Source: JBBPYA01 sp038200385 (GTDB lineage Bacteria; Actinomycetota; Actinomycetes; Mycobacteriales; Geodermatophilaceae). From it: a DNA stretch of 12,557 nt. The notes beneath the pieces were generated by a model. The model did not search any database. It saw only the letters and a program-made list of their open reading frames with translations, and was not told the DNA's origin. Within the stretch, counting starts at the first letter, position 1, and the number at the start of each line of letters is the position of its first letter. A program made the translations under genes and the position numbers. The DNA lies in the NCBI GenBank assembly GCA_038200385.1, contig JBBPYA010000317.1:1-12557 (forward strand), in the 5' to 3' direction. Of this stretch, positions 6,354 to 11,507 are shown piece after piece.

Positions 6354-6853
6354 GACAACCTCCCGGTAGCCGGGGCGGCGAATCCGCCCAATACCCCCAG
6401 CGTGGCCGCGTCCCGGGTCCCGGTCACGAGACACCGTCCCGGATCCGTCGGGAGAAATGTCCCGGACGCCCGGGCATGCCGCGCCACGGTCCACACCTCG
6501 CTGGGCCGTCGAACCCAAACGGAAGTCGAGGCTGATCACTACCGTCACAGCCGCGCCGTCGCAACCGGGTCTTGACGGTGTCAGAGACCGGTAGCCCTGC
6601 GGCGACACCCCGGGCGATGGGCGGTCCGCGCCGTCCGACGTTAAGCAGCCGATGACGGGTCGGCCATCTGCCTGGTACGCCGGAACGTCGCCGTGCGTTC
6701 CGCACTTTCGCCCGCGCCGGAGCCGGCGTGGAGCAGTGCCGTGCAACCCGCCAGTGACCCGCGTTCCGCGCGGCGAGTAGAAGTTCGTCCGACGTCCGCT
6801 CCCCGCAGACGGCACTTGTTTGGCTGGCAGCGGGCTCACCTGCGGCTTCGGGG
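6354..6853. other. 500-bp stretch without a recognisable gene inside the island
   Basis: Open frames in both strands here give Arg/Pro-rich translations without family motifs, and none has a ribosome binding site that would decide a start. The segment lies between the tRNA 3' end and the membrane-protein gene. It probably holds the promoter for the minus-strand cluster, but no convincing -35/-10 pair was seen. In an island flanked by tRNA repeats the integrase gene usually adjoins the tRNA, so this may be where one was lost. No integrase residues were recognisable. Confidence 0.4.
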
Positions 6854-6893
6854 TGGGGCGGGTGGGGCTCGAACCCACGACCGACGGATTATG
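6851..6893 (-). repeat. tRNA-proximal attachment-site copy (within the complete tRNA)
   Basis: This is the partner of 2399-2441: 42 of 43 bases match in the same orientation. It runs from three bases past the tRNA 3' end to the anticodon triplet. Because the repeat keeps the 3' half intact, the tRNA gene remains functional after insertion. Confidence 0.75.
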
Positions 6894-6927
6894 AGTCCGC
6901 TGCTCTGACCGGCTGAGCTACCGCCCC
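6854..6927 (-). tRNA. tRNA with CAU anticodon, probably elongator tRNA-Met
   Basis: The minus strand folds as a complete 74-nt cloverleaf. The acceptor stem is GGGGCGG/CCGCCCC with discriminator A. The D arm has GCTC/GAGC. The anticodon stem is GCGGA/TCCGT with loop CTCATAA (anticodon CAT at 6891-6893). The T arm is GTGGG-TTCGAGC-CCCAC. CCA is not encoded (CCC follows). The paired first acceptor position excludes initiator tRNA-fMet. The sequence resembles actinomycete elongator tRNA-Met; the lysidine-modified tRNA-Ile with a CAU anticodon is the alternative and cannot be ruled out by eye. Confidence 0.92.
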
Positions 6928-7018
6928 GGAAGCCAGCGTAAGGGCCCACCGCCGCTCGTCCACCACCGCGCGGCCAGGCACCCACAGCCCCGCGGGCCGA
7001 TCCGCCGGCAATCCGCGT

Positions 7019-7474
7019 TCAGCTCGCGGCCTGCAGCGCGAACACCGGGTGCCTGTCGGCGATCGCGGCCAGCTGCTCGTCGGTTGAGTCCGGGCTCACG
7101 CCGTCGAAGAAGGCGCCGACCTCCCACTTCCACTTGGCCAGGTACGCGCGCAGGACGGCGACCCGGTCGGCGCCGGTCAGCTCGACAGCGCGGAAGTCCT
7201 CGACGCCCCGGCCGAGCTGCAACTGCCCGCGGCAGTCGTCGGCGCGCAGGTTTCGCACCCAGTTCGTCACACCCCGCGGTGCCACGAGGTAGCGCGCACC
7301 CTCGACGGTGAGCACGTTGACGGGGGTCTGCCGCCACTGCCCGCTGGTCCGTCCGCGAACCCGCAGCACCCGCGAACCGGCCACGCTGACACCCATCTTG
7401 GTCAGCGACTGCACGAGCGGGTTGAACACCCGGCGGGTGAACGCGCCCGGACGGCGGTAGGTCTGATCGCTCAT
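7019..7474 (-). CDS. Nitroreductase/deazaflavin (F420)-dependent oxidoreductase family protein
   Basis: A 151-residue protein starting at ATG 7474 behind an excellent Shine-Dalgarno (AGGAGGAG, seen as ctcctcct at 7480-7487 on the plus strand). A longer frame exists upstream but would run through the promoter-proximal palindrome, so it is not used. Family features are the split-barrel core with GRTSGQWRQTPVNVL (41-55), corresponding to the G-R-x-S-G-x-x-R-x-x-P-L block of Ddn-type proteins, and YLVAPRGVTNWVRNLRA (62-78), the region that contacts the F420 phosphate tail in characterised members. Length is typical. The family uses reduced F420 to reduce quinones, nitro compounds or other electrophiles; the substrate here is unknown. 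It diverges from a TetR regulator, with two palindromes between them, so it is likely repressed by that protein and induced by a small molecule. Confidence 0.85.
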   Translation of the reverse strand: MSDQTYRRPGAFTRRVFNPLVQSLTKMGVSVAGSRVLRVRGRTSGQWRQTPVNVLTVEGARYLVAPRGVTNWVRNLRADDCRGQLQLGRGVEDFRAVELTGADRVAVLRAYLAKWKWEVGAFFDGVSPDSTDEQLAAIADRHPVFALQAAS

Positions 7475-7500
7475 CGCTTCTCCTCCTGGTCGAGTTTTGA

Positions 7501-7515
7501 GAGAGCACTGCTCTC
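7501..7515. promoter_or_regulatory. Operator palindrome 1 in the divergent nitroreductase/tetR region
   Basis: GAGAGCACTGCTCTC is a perfect 7-bp inverted repeat around one central base. It shares its 13-bp core AGAGCACTGCTCT with operator 2. It lies 27 bp upstream of the nitroreductase start codon. The size and symmetry are those of TetR-family operators. Confidence 0.8.
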
Positions 7516-7550
7516 GATATGAGCCCAGCATCGAGGATCCGAGGACGGCC

Positions 7551-7570
7551 TGTCAAGAGCACTGCTCTTG
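7551..7570. promoter_or_regulatory. Operator palindrome 2 overlapping a TTGACA -35-like element
   Basis: CAAGAGCACTGCTCTTG (7554-7570) is a perfect 8-bp inverted repeat around one base. On the minus strand TTGACA (7556-7551) overlaps it and would serve as a -35 element for the nitroreductase gene. A matching -10 is weak (GATGCT at 7532-7527). The centres of the two operators are 54 bp apart, close to five helical turns. The position, 38 bp before the tetR start, also fits autoregulation. Confidence 0.75.
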
Positions 7571-7608
7571 TCGTTGATCACCGCTCTGACTTGTGGCACC
7601 GTGGTGGC

Positions 7609-8304
7609 ATGGCGGCTCCGCGAACGGCCCGACAACTCGCCCGTGCCGAGCTGATCGACCAGATCAAGGCGGCGGCCCGCGACCAGCTGGCCGAGAAGGG
7701 CGCTGCGGACCTGTCGCTGCGTGCCGTCGCCCGTGAGCTGGGCATGGCCTCCTCCGCGGTGTACCGCTACTTCTGCAGCCGCGACGAGTTGCTCACCGCG
7801 TTGATCGTGGACTCCTACCTCGCGCTGGCAGAGACCCTGCGCGCCGCCGACCGCGGCCGGACTCCCCGGGCGCGCTGGCTCGCGGTGTGCCATGCCCTCC
7901 GCGGGTGGGCGATCGACCGTCCGCACGAGTACGCCCTGGTCTACGGCACCCCGGTCCCCGGATATCGCGCCCCCCAGGACACCGTGGAACCCGCGGCCCG
8001 GGTCCTCCTGGTGCCCCTGGGCATCCTGATCGACGCCGCGGAGGCCGGCACCCTGGACCCGGAGACGCCCGGGCCGCACCTCGGCGTCGTGCTGTCCGGA
8101 CAGCTCGAGGCGCTGCGATCGGCGTACGCCGAGATCGTCCCCACTGCCGTGCTGGCCCGCTACTTCCAGGCCCTGGCGCAGCTGTTCGGCGTCCTCAGCC
8201 TCGAGTTGTTCGGCCACTTCGTCGGCAGCCTCGATCCGGCCGGCCCGTTCTTCGCCCACACCGCCGAGGAACTCGCCGACCGCCTCGGGCTGGCGGCACC
8301 GTGA
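7609..8304 (+). CDS. TetR/AcrR-family transcriptional regulator
   Basis: A 231-residue regulator starting at ATG 7609. The frame is open back to 7519, but a longer form would include operator 2 in coding sequence and lacks a ribosome binding site. The N-terminal helix-turn-helix is at about residues 16-60 (IKAAARDQLAEKGAADLSLR, then ARELGMASSAVYRYFCSRDEL). The C-terminal ligand domain contains WLAVCHALRGWAIDRPHEYA and LVYGTPVPGYRAP (90-122), the signature of the TetR_C_33 (WHG) group. Such regulators often control a divergent enzyme gene and themselves. The two AGAGCACTGCTCT palindromes in the intergenic region are the obvious binding sites. A kinase-like gene follows 16 nt after the stop and is probably co-transcribed. 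The ligand is unknown. Confidence 0.9.
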   Translation: MAAPRTARQLARAELIDQIKAAARDQLAEKGAADLSLRAVARELGMASSAVYRYFCSRDELLTALIVDSYLALAETLRAADRGRTPRARWLAVCHALRGWAIDRPHEYALVYGTPVPGYRAPQDTVEPAARVLLVPLGILIDAAEAGTLDPETPGPHLGVVLSGQLEALRSAYAEIVPTAVLARYFQALAQLFGVLSLELFGHFVGSLDPAGPFFAHTAEELADRLGLAAP

Positions 8305-8320
8305 GCGTCGGCCGCCGCTG

Positions 8321-8827
8321 ATGTTGATCGTGTTCGGCGGGCTGCCTGGCACCGGCAAGACCACCCTGTCGGCGGCGCTGGCCCGGCGGCTGCGCGCGAG
8401 CTACCTCCGGGTGGACGCGATCGAGGCCGCCCTGCTCGCGACCGGGCTCATCGCCGACCAGGCCTCGATCGGTCCCGAGGGCTATCTCGTGGCCAACCGG
8501 GTGGCTCAGAACTGCCTCCTGGTGGGACTGACCGTGGTCGTGGACGCGGTGAACCCGGTGGAGGCGGCCCGCGCCGGGTGGAGGGAGCTGGCCGAGGCGG
8601 CAGGTGTACCCCTGCTGCTGGTCGAGGTGATCTGCTCGGATCCGGCGATCCACCGTGGCCGGGTGGAGGCCAGGGCCAGCGACCTCGCGGGCTGGGCGGC
8701 GCCGGACTGGGCAGCGGTCGCCGGGCGGGACTACGAGCCGTGGCGCGGTACCCGGCTGGTCATCGACAATCTCGGCGACCCGAAGACCCATGTGGACCGC
8801 ATCATGTCGGCGCTCCCGCCGCGCTGA
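8321..8827 (+). CDS. Small P-loop kinase-like ATPase (AAA/zeta-toxin-type fold)
   Basis: A 168-residue protein starting at ATG 8321. Walker A is at residues 7-15 (GLPGTGKTT), right at the N-terminus after one beta strand (LIVFG). A D-x-I-E motif (LRVDAIE, about 30-36) is in the position of a substrate-binding acid. A second hydrophobic strand carries VVVDAVNP (about 72-79). The C-terminal part has Arg-rich helices (HRGRVEARAS), as in phosphotransferase lids. This is the layout of the small cytosolic P-loop kinases often called predicted kinases or zeta-toxin-like, some of which phosphorylate nucleotides, sugars or antibiotics. The substrate cannot be told. There is no clear Shine-Dalgarno; translation probably depends on the tetR gene ending 16 nt upstream. 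No antitoxin-like partner is adjacent. Confidence 0.8.
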   Translation: MLIVFGGLPGTGKTTLSAALARRLRASYLRVDAIEAALLATGLIADQASIGPEGYLVANRVAQNCLLVGLTVVVDAVNPVEAARAGWRELAEAAGVPLLLVEVICSDPAIHRGRVEARASDLAGWAAPDWAAVAGRDYEPWRGTRLVIDNLGDPKTHVDRIMSALPPR

Positions 8828-8923
8828 CCCCCCCGGTTGATCGCGGGCCTGACCGGCAGGTGCGCGTAAATGCGTTGCGGGCGCGCCCGAACCCGGCCAC
8901 CCTGTCCGCCGACAGCAGTCGAT

Positions 8924-8939
8924 GACCGGTTCGCCGGTC
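8924..8939. other. Perfect TTCG tetraloop hairpin
   Basis: GACCGG-TTCG-CCGGTC is a perfect 6-bp stem closed by a stable TTCG loop, in the 228-bp gap between the kinase-like gene and the RIO kinase gene. It can act as a terminator for the upstream operon or as part of the leader of the next gene. There is no T-run. Confidence 0.4.
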
Positions 8940-8960
8940 CGGAGAGGGGAGGTCGTGCTC

Positions 8961-9017
8961 ATGTGCTCTGTCGGGCTGACCTGCGCCCTCCCCCACCCGG
9001 CTGCCCCGCCCGCCTAA
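8961..9017 (+). CDS. Possible leader peptide upstream of the RIO kinase gene
   Basis: An 18-codon ORF, MCSVGLTCALPHPAAPPA, begins at ATG 8961 with GGGGAGG (8946-8952) 8 nt upstream, a stronger ribosome binding site than those of several full-size genes here. An in-frame GTG at 8955 is an alternative start. It ends at TAA (9015-9017), 6 nt before a hairpin that covers the ribosome binding site of the RIO kinase gene. The peptide itself has no recognisable features apart from two Cys and a Pro/Ala-rich end. It could be chance in GC-rich DNA. Confidence 0.35.
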   Translation: MCSVGLTCALPHPAAPPA

Positions 9018-9023
9018 CCGCCT

Positions 9024-9054
9024 GCGGGGCGCCTCCCTCCAGAAGGAGCCCCGC
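9024..9054 (+). promoter_or_regulatory. Hairpin covering the RIO kinase ribosome binding site
   Basis: GCGGGG (9024-9029) pairs with CCCCGC (9049-9054), and CTCC (9037-9040) pairs with GGAG (9045-9048) around AGAA, leaving a 7-nt bulge. The Shine-Dalgarno AAGGAG (9043-9048) is thus largely paired, and the start TTG is at 9056. This could limit translation until opened. Confidence 0.4.
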
Positions 9055-9055
9055 G

Positions 9056-9922
9056 TTGCCCCGCTACCTCGCCTCGTCCCGCTGGGACGACGCCAACCCC
9101 ACTCCACGGCGTACGCCGGGCCCGGCCACCGATCCGGACGGGCCGTCCGAGGGCGACCGCTGGTCGACCTGGGACGACATCGGCGTCCCGCACGGACCCG
9201 AACCGCACCCGGACTGGGTGGTCACCGGACTCGGAGCGATCGACTACGAGCTCGGGATCCTCAAGACCGGCAAGGAAGCCGACGTGTTCCTGGTGCAGCG
9301 CGCCATTCCGGGGACCGACACCACCACCCTGATGGCGGCCAAGCGCTATCGCAGCAGCGAGCACCGGATGTTCCACCGCGACGCCGGGTACGTCGAGGGC
9401 CGCCGGGTCCGGGAGAGCCGGATGAACCGCGCCATGTCAAAGCGGACCGCCTTCGGTCGGGAGCTGCTGTCCGGCCAGTGGGCGGTCGCCGAGTTCGAGG
9501 TGCTGTCGATGATGTGGCGGGCCGGCGCTCCGGTCCCGTACCCGGTGCAGTTGGACGGCACCGAACTGCTGCTGGAGTTCATCGGGGACGCCGACGGCAC
9601 CGCCGCCCCCCGGCTGGCCCAGTTCCGTGGTTCCCCGGACGAGCTGGCCGACCTCTGGCGACAGTGCGTCGACGTGATGTGCCTGCTGGCCGCCGCCGGC
9701 TACGCCCACGGCGACCTGTCCGCGTACAACCTGCTGGTCCACGACGGCCGGCTGGTCGTGATCGACGTACCGCAGGCCATCGACATCGTGGCCAACCCGA
9801 GGGGGCCGGCGTTCCTGCGCCGGGACGCCGACAACGTCTGCGCCTGGTTCGGCCGGCACGGCGTCGCGGCCGACCCGGCGGACCTGACCGAGCGGCTGCT
9901 CGACGAGGCCCGGATGACCTGA
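9056..9922 (+). CDS. RIO1-type serine protein kinase/ATPase
   Basis: A 288-residue protein. TTG 9056 is chosen because AAGGAG (9043-9048) lies 7 nt upstream and the frame before it has low-complexity content. The RIO fold is recognisable: a nucleotide-binding loop TGKEADVF (71-78), the ATP-contacting Lys in MAAKRYR (K96), the long RIO-specific insertion (about 100-135), a hinge region ELLLEFIG (170-177), the catalytic loop HGDLSAYN (218-225, D220 and N225) and the metal-binding IDVPQ (D237) that replaces DFG. All catalytic residues are present. Archaeal and eukaryotic RIO1 act in small-subunit ribosome maturation; the bacterial role is poorly known. The first 50 residues are Pro/Asp-rich and likely disordered. 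It stands alone between unrelated genes. Confidence 0.92.
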   Translation: MPRYLASSRWDDANPTPRRTPGPATDPDGPSEGDRWSTWDDIGVPHGPEPHPDWVVTGLGAIDYELGILKTGKEADVFLVQRAIPGTDTTTLMAAKRYRSSEHRMFHRDAGYVEGRRVRESRMNRAMSKRTAFGRELLSGQWAVAEFEVLSMMWRAGAPVPYPVQLDGTELLLEFIGDADGTAAPRLAQFRGSPDELADLWRQCVDVMCLLAAAGYAHGDLSAYNLLVHDGRLVVIDVPQAIDIVANPRGPAFLRRDADNVCAWFGRHGVAADPADLTERLLDEARMT

Positions 9923-10013
9923 CCGGCGGGGCCCGGGCGGACGTGACAGGGTCTGCAGTGGCGGACCCGAGCGGCCGCCACCAACCGCGTCCGCTGGCGC
10001 GGGTCGATCCGAG

Positions 10014-10029
10014 CGCGCCCCCGGGCGCG
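10014..10029. other. GC-rich hairpin just before the DUF5709 gene
   Basis: CGCGCCC (10014-10020) and GGGCGCG (10023-10029) are perfect inverted repeats separated by two bases. The structure ends 2 nt before the purine-rich AAGGG (10031-10035) that serves the next gene. It may terminate the RIO kinase transcript or structure the leader; chance is possible at this GC content. Confidence 0.3.
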
Positions 10030-10042
10030 GAAGGGCAAGGCG

Positions 10043-10672
10043 ATGACCGGTGCGATGCGTGAGAACGAGGACGGTCCTGGCGCGACCGACGAGGCGGTCC
10101 AGCTGGGCACCGAGGAGACCCTGGACGGCCCGCTCGGCACCGACCCGCTCGACGCCGGTTACATCCCCAACGACCGGCCGGTGGCCATCGACGAGTTCGG
10201 GACGACCGCGGCCGAGGCCGCCGAGGGTGAGCCGCTCGAGGACAAGCTCGCCCGGGAACGCCCGGACGTCCCGGCCGCCGACGAGCAGCGCTCGGGGCGC
10301 CTGGTCGCCGCGGACGAGGGCGTCCGGGAGGACGGCGAGGCGCAGCTGGTGGCGACTGACGTCGGTATCGACGGCGGCGCGGCCAGCGCCGAGGAAGCCG
10401 CCGTGCACGACCAGGACGGCGCGCGGTACGCCGGTGACGGCACCGACGGCGGGTGGTCCAACGCCGGCGGCCGGCCGGATTCCGATGACCTGGTCGAGCG
10501 CGGCGGTCCTACCGATGGGGACGGGCTGGCCGCCGAGGTGGACGCGGTGACCGCAGACATCGAGGCAGACATCGAGGCAGACATCGAGGACGATCCGGAG
10601 CGCGACGATGCAGCCACGGATGCCGCCACGGACGCGGCCGCCGACGCCGCCGCCGAACCGCCCACGATCTAG
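10043..10672 (+). CDS. DUF5709-family acidic protein
   Basis: A 209-residue, strongly acidic soluble protein without membrane segments, starting at ATG 10043 with AAGGG (10031-10035) upstream. Two blocks define the family: DPLDAGYIPNDRPVAIDEFG followed by TTAAEAAEGEPLEDKLARE (about 34-72), and RSGRLVAADEG with LVATDVGIDGGAASAEEAAV (about 83-121). The function of DUF5709 is unknown and no catalytic motif can be seen. After the second block the sequence becomes low-complexity, with an exact 12-bp triplication giving A-D-I-E repeats (10553-10588) and an Ala/Asp/Thr-rich end. The gene ends 4 bp into the convergent MerR gene, so the two transcripts overlap at their tails. Confidence 0.85.
   Translation: MTGAMRENEDGPGATDEAVQLGTEETLDGPLGTDPLDAGYIPNDRPVAIDEFGTTAAEAAEGEPLEDKLARERPDVPAADEQRSGRLVAADEGVREDGEAQLVATDVGIDGGAASAEEAAVHDQDGARYAGDGTDGGWSNAGGRPDSDDLVERGGPTDGDGLAAEVDAVTADIEADIEADIEDDPERDDAATDAATDAAADAAAEPPTI
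10553..10588 (+). repeat. Exact 12-bp triplication in the DUF5709 tail
   Basis: GCAGACATCGAG occurs three times head to tail (10553-10564, 10565-10576, 10577-10588). It encodes A-D-I-E repeats and keeps the frame. Confidence 0.9.
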
Positions 10673-11412
10673 TCGAGGTTGGCCTCGGCGTAGACCGCCA
10701 TCGCGTCGCGGACGAACGCCGCGGAGCCCTCGGCATGCCGGTCGTAGTTCGCCGCGAACCGCGGGTCGTCGACGTACATCTGGCCGAGGTTGACGTACGC
10801 CGCGCGGTCCGGCGTCCAGCTGCGCGACACCCAGCGGTGGTGCCGGCCGACCAGGGCCTGTACGTCGTCCCGACCGAGGTCGGCGCCGTCCGCGTGCGCC
10901 TGCGCCAGCCCTTGCGCGATCGCCTCGTGCTCGGCCTCGTGCGCGTCCTGGCCGTCCTTGCCCAGCGAGTCCCACCAGGAGTTGCCCCGGTCCCAGGCCT
11001 TGCGCCCCCAGCGTTGCACGACCTCGTCCTCGTACTGGGCGTGGTCGAAGCCGTCGAATGCCTCTGCTGCCATCAGTTCCTCACCTCTTTCGGTCTTGCG
11101 CAGGGTCGTGCGCACCGAATCGATCTGCCGGGCGAGCCGGGACCGCTCCTGCTCGAGCAACTGCAGGTGGACCCGCAGCGCCCGGGCCGGATCCCGCTCC
11201 CCCGCTAGGACCTCGGCGATGACCGGCAGGCCGAGGCCGAGTTCGCGGAGCAGGAGGATCCGCTGCAGCCGGACCAGGGAGGCCTGGTCGTAGTAGCGGT
11301 ACCCGTTGCGCCCGACCCGGCTCGGCTCGAGCAGCCGCAGTTGCCCGTAGTGCCGCAATGTGCGGCTGGTCGTGCCGGCGGCTCGCGCGAGATCCTGGAT
11401 GGACCACTCCAC
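10669..11412 (-). CDS. MerR-family regulator with TipAS ligand-binding domain (TipAL-like)
   Basis: A 247-residue protein. GTG 11412 is preferred: GGGGAGG stands four bases upstream, and the likely promoter would start transcription after the alternative TTG at 11445. The MerR helix-turn-helix is at residues 3-70 (SIQDLARAAGTTSRTLRHYG, then RNGYRYYDQASLVRLQRIL), followed by a dimerisation coiled coil (about 75-112). The TipAS domain (about 125-242) includes WGRKAWDRGNSWWDSLGK and YVNLGQMYVDDPRFAANYDR. In Streptomyces, TipAL activates its own promoter on binding thiopeptides or other multidrug ligands. There is no cysteine anywhere in this protein, so the covalent thiopeptide capture described for TipAS cannot occur. 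An internal ATG at codon 114 has its own strong ribosome binding site and could yield a short form. Confidence 0.92.
   Translation of the reverse strand: MEWSIQDLARAAGTTSRTLRHYGQLRLLEPSRVGRNGYRYYDQASLVRLQRILLLRELGLGLPVIAEVLAGERDPARALRVHLQLLEQERSRLARQIDSVRTTLRKTERGEELMAAEAFDGFDHAQYEDEVVQRWGRKAWDRGNSWWDSLGKDGQDAHEAEHEAIAQGLAQAHADGADLGRDDVQALVGRHHRWVSRSWTPDRAAYVNLGQMYVDDPRFAANYDRHAEGSAAFVRDAMAVYAEANLD
11071..11090 (-). promoter_or_regulatory. Internal ribosome binding site and start for a TipAS-like short form
   Basis: On the minus strand, AAAGAGGTGAGGAACTG precedes ATG 11073, which is Met114 of the MerR protein. GAGGA ends 4 nt before the ATG. The product would be 134 residues, containing just the ligand domain, as in S. 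lividans tipA where the short TipAS arises by internal initiation. Confidence 0.55.
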
Positions 11413-11448
11413 GACGCCTCCCCGGTTCCGATCCGATGTGCTCAACCG

Positions 11449-11479
11449 AGGGTAAATCTTGACGCTACGTCAATGTCAA
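11449..11479 (-). promoter_or_regulatory. MerR-type promoter with 19-bp spacer and central palindrome
   Basis: On the minus strand, -35 TTGACA (11479-11474) and -10 TACCCT (11454-11449) are 19 bp apart. Such a spacer is too long for normal use and typical of MerR-activated promoters. Inside the spacer lies the perfect palindrome TTGACG-CTA-CGTCAA (11459-11473), the likely operator. Transcription would start near 11442, about 30 nt before the GTG. Confidence 0.75.
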
Positions 11480-11507
11480 GTCCCGGCTGGCCGTCGAAGC
11501 GGACCCG

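Larger units (their letters stand above)
2399..6893. mobile_element. Putative decayed genomic island between tRNA direct repeats
   Basis: The two tRNA-derived repeats are in the same orientation, 4452 bp apart. Every protein-coding gene between them shows damage or lies beside damage: a frameshifted transposase remnant, a histidine kinase with an internal TAG, and a membrane protein with a frameshift. The intact two-component regulator is also inside. No integrase or excisionase was recognised, so the element would not be mobile by itself. The alternative is local duplication of part of a tRNA gene unrelated to integration. Confidence 0.5.

Noticed and set aside
6854..6927. Initiator tRNA-fMet
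   Set aside because: The first acceptor pair is a normal G-C pair, whereas bacterial initiators have a mismatch at this position.
7471..8364. 297-residue minus-strand frame opposite the tetR gene
   Set aside because: It is antisense to a well-recognised TetR regulator and crosses both operator palindromes; no motif was seen.
8833..8856. Terminator hairpin after the kinase-like gene (CCGGT/ACCGG)
   Set aside because: Five base pairs around a 14-nt loop are not convincing; the TTCG hairpin at 8924-8939 is a better candidate.
9437..10975. 512-residue minus-strand open frame
   Set aside because: It runs antisense across the RIO kinase and DUF5709 genes, both of which have clear family motifs. 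Its translation is Arg/Gly/Pro-rich without domains, as expected from high GC in third positions.
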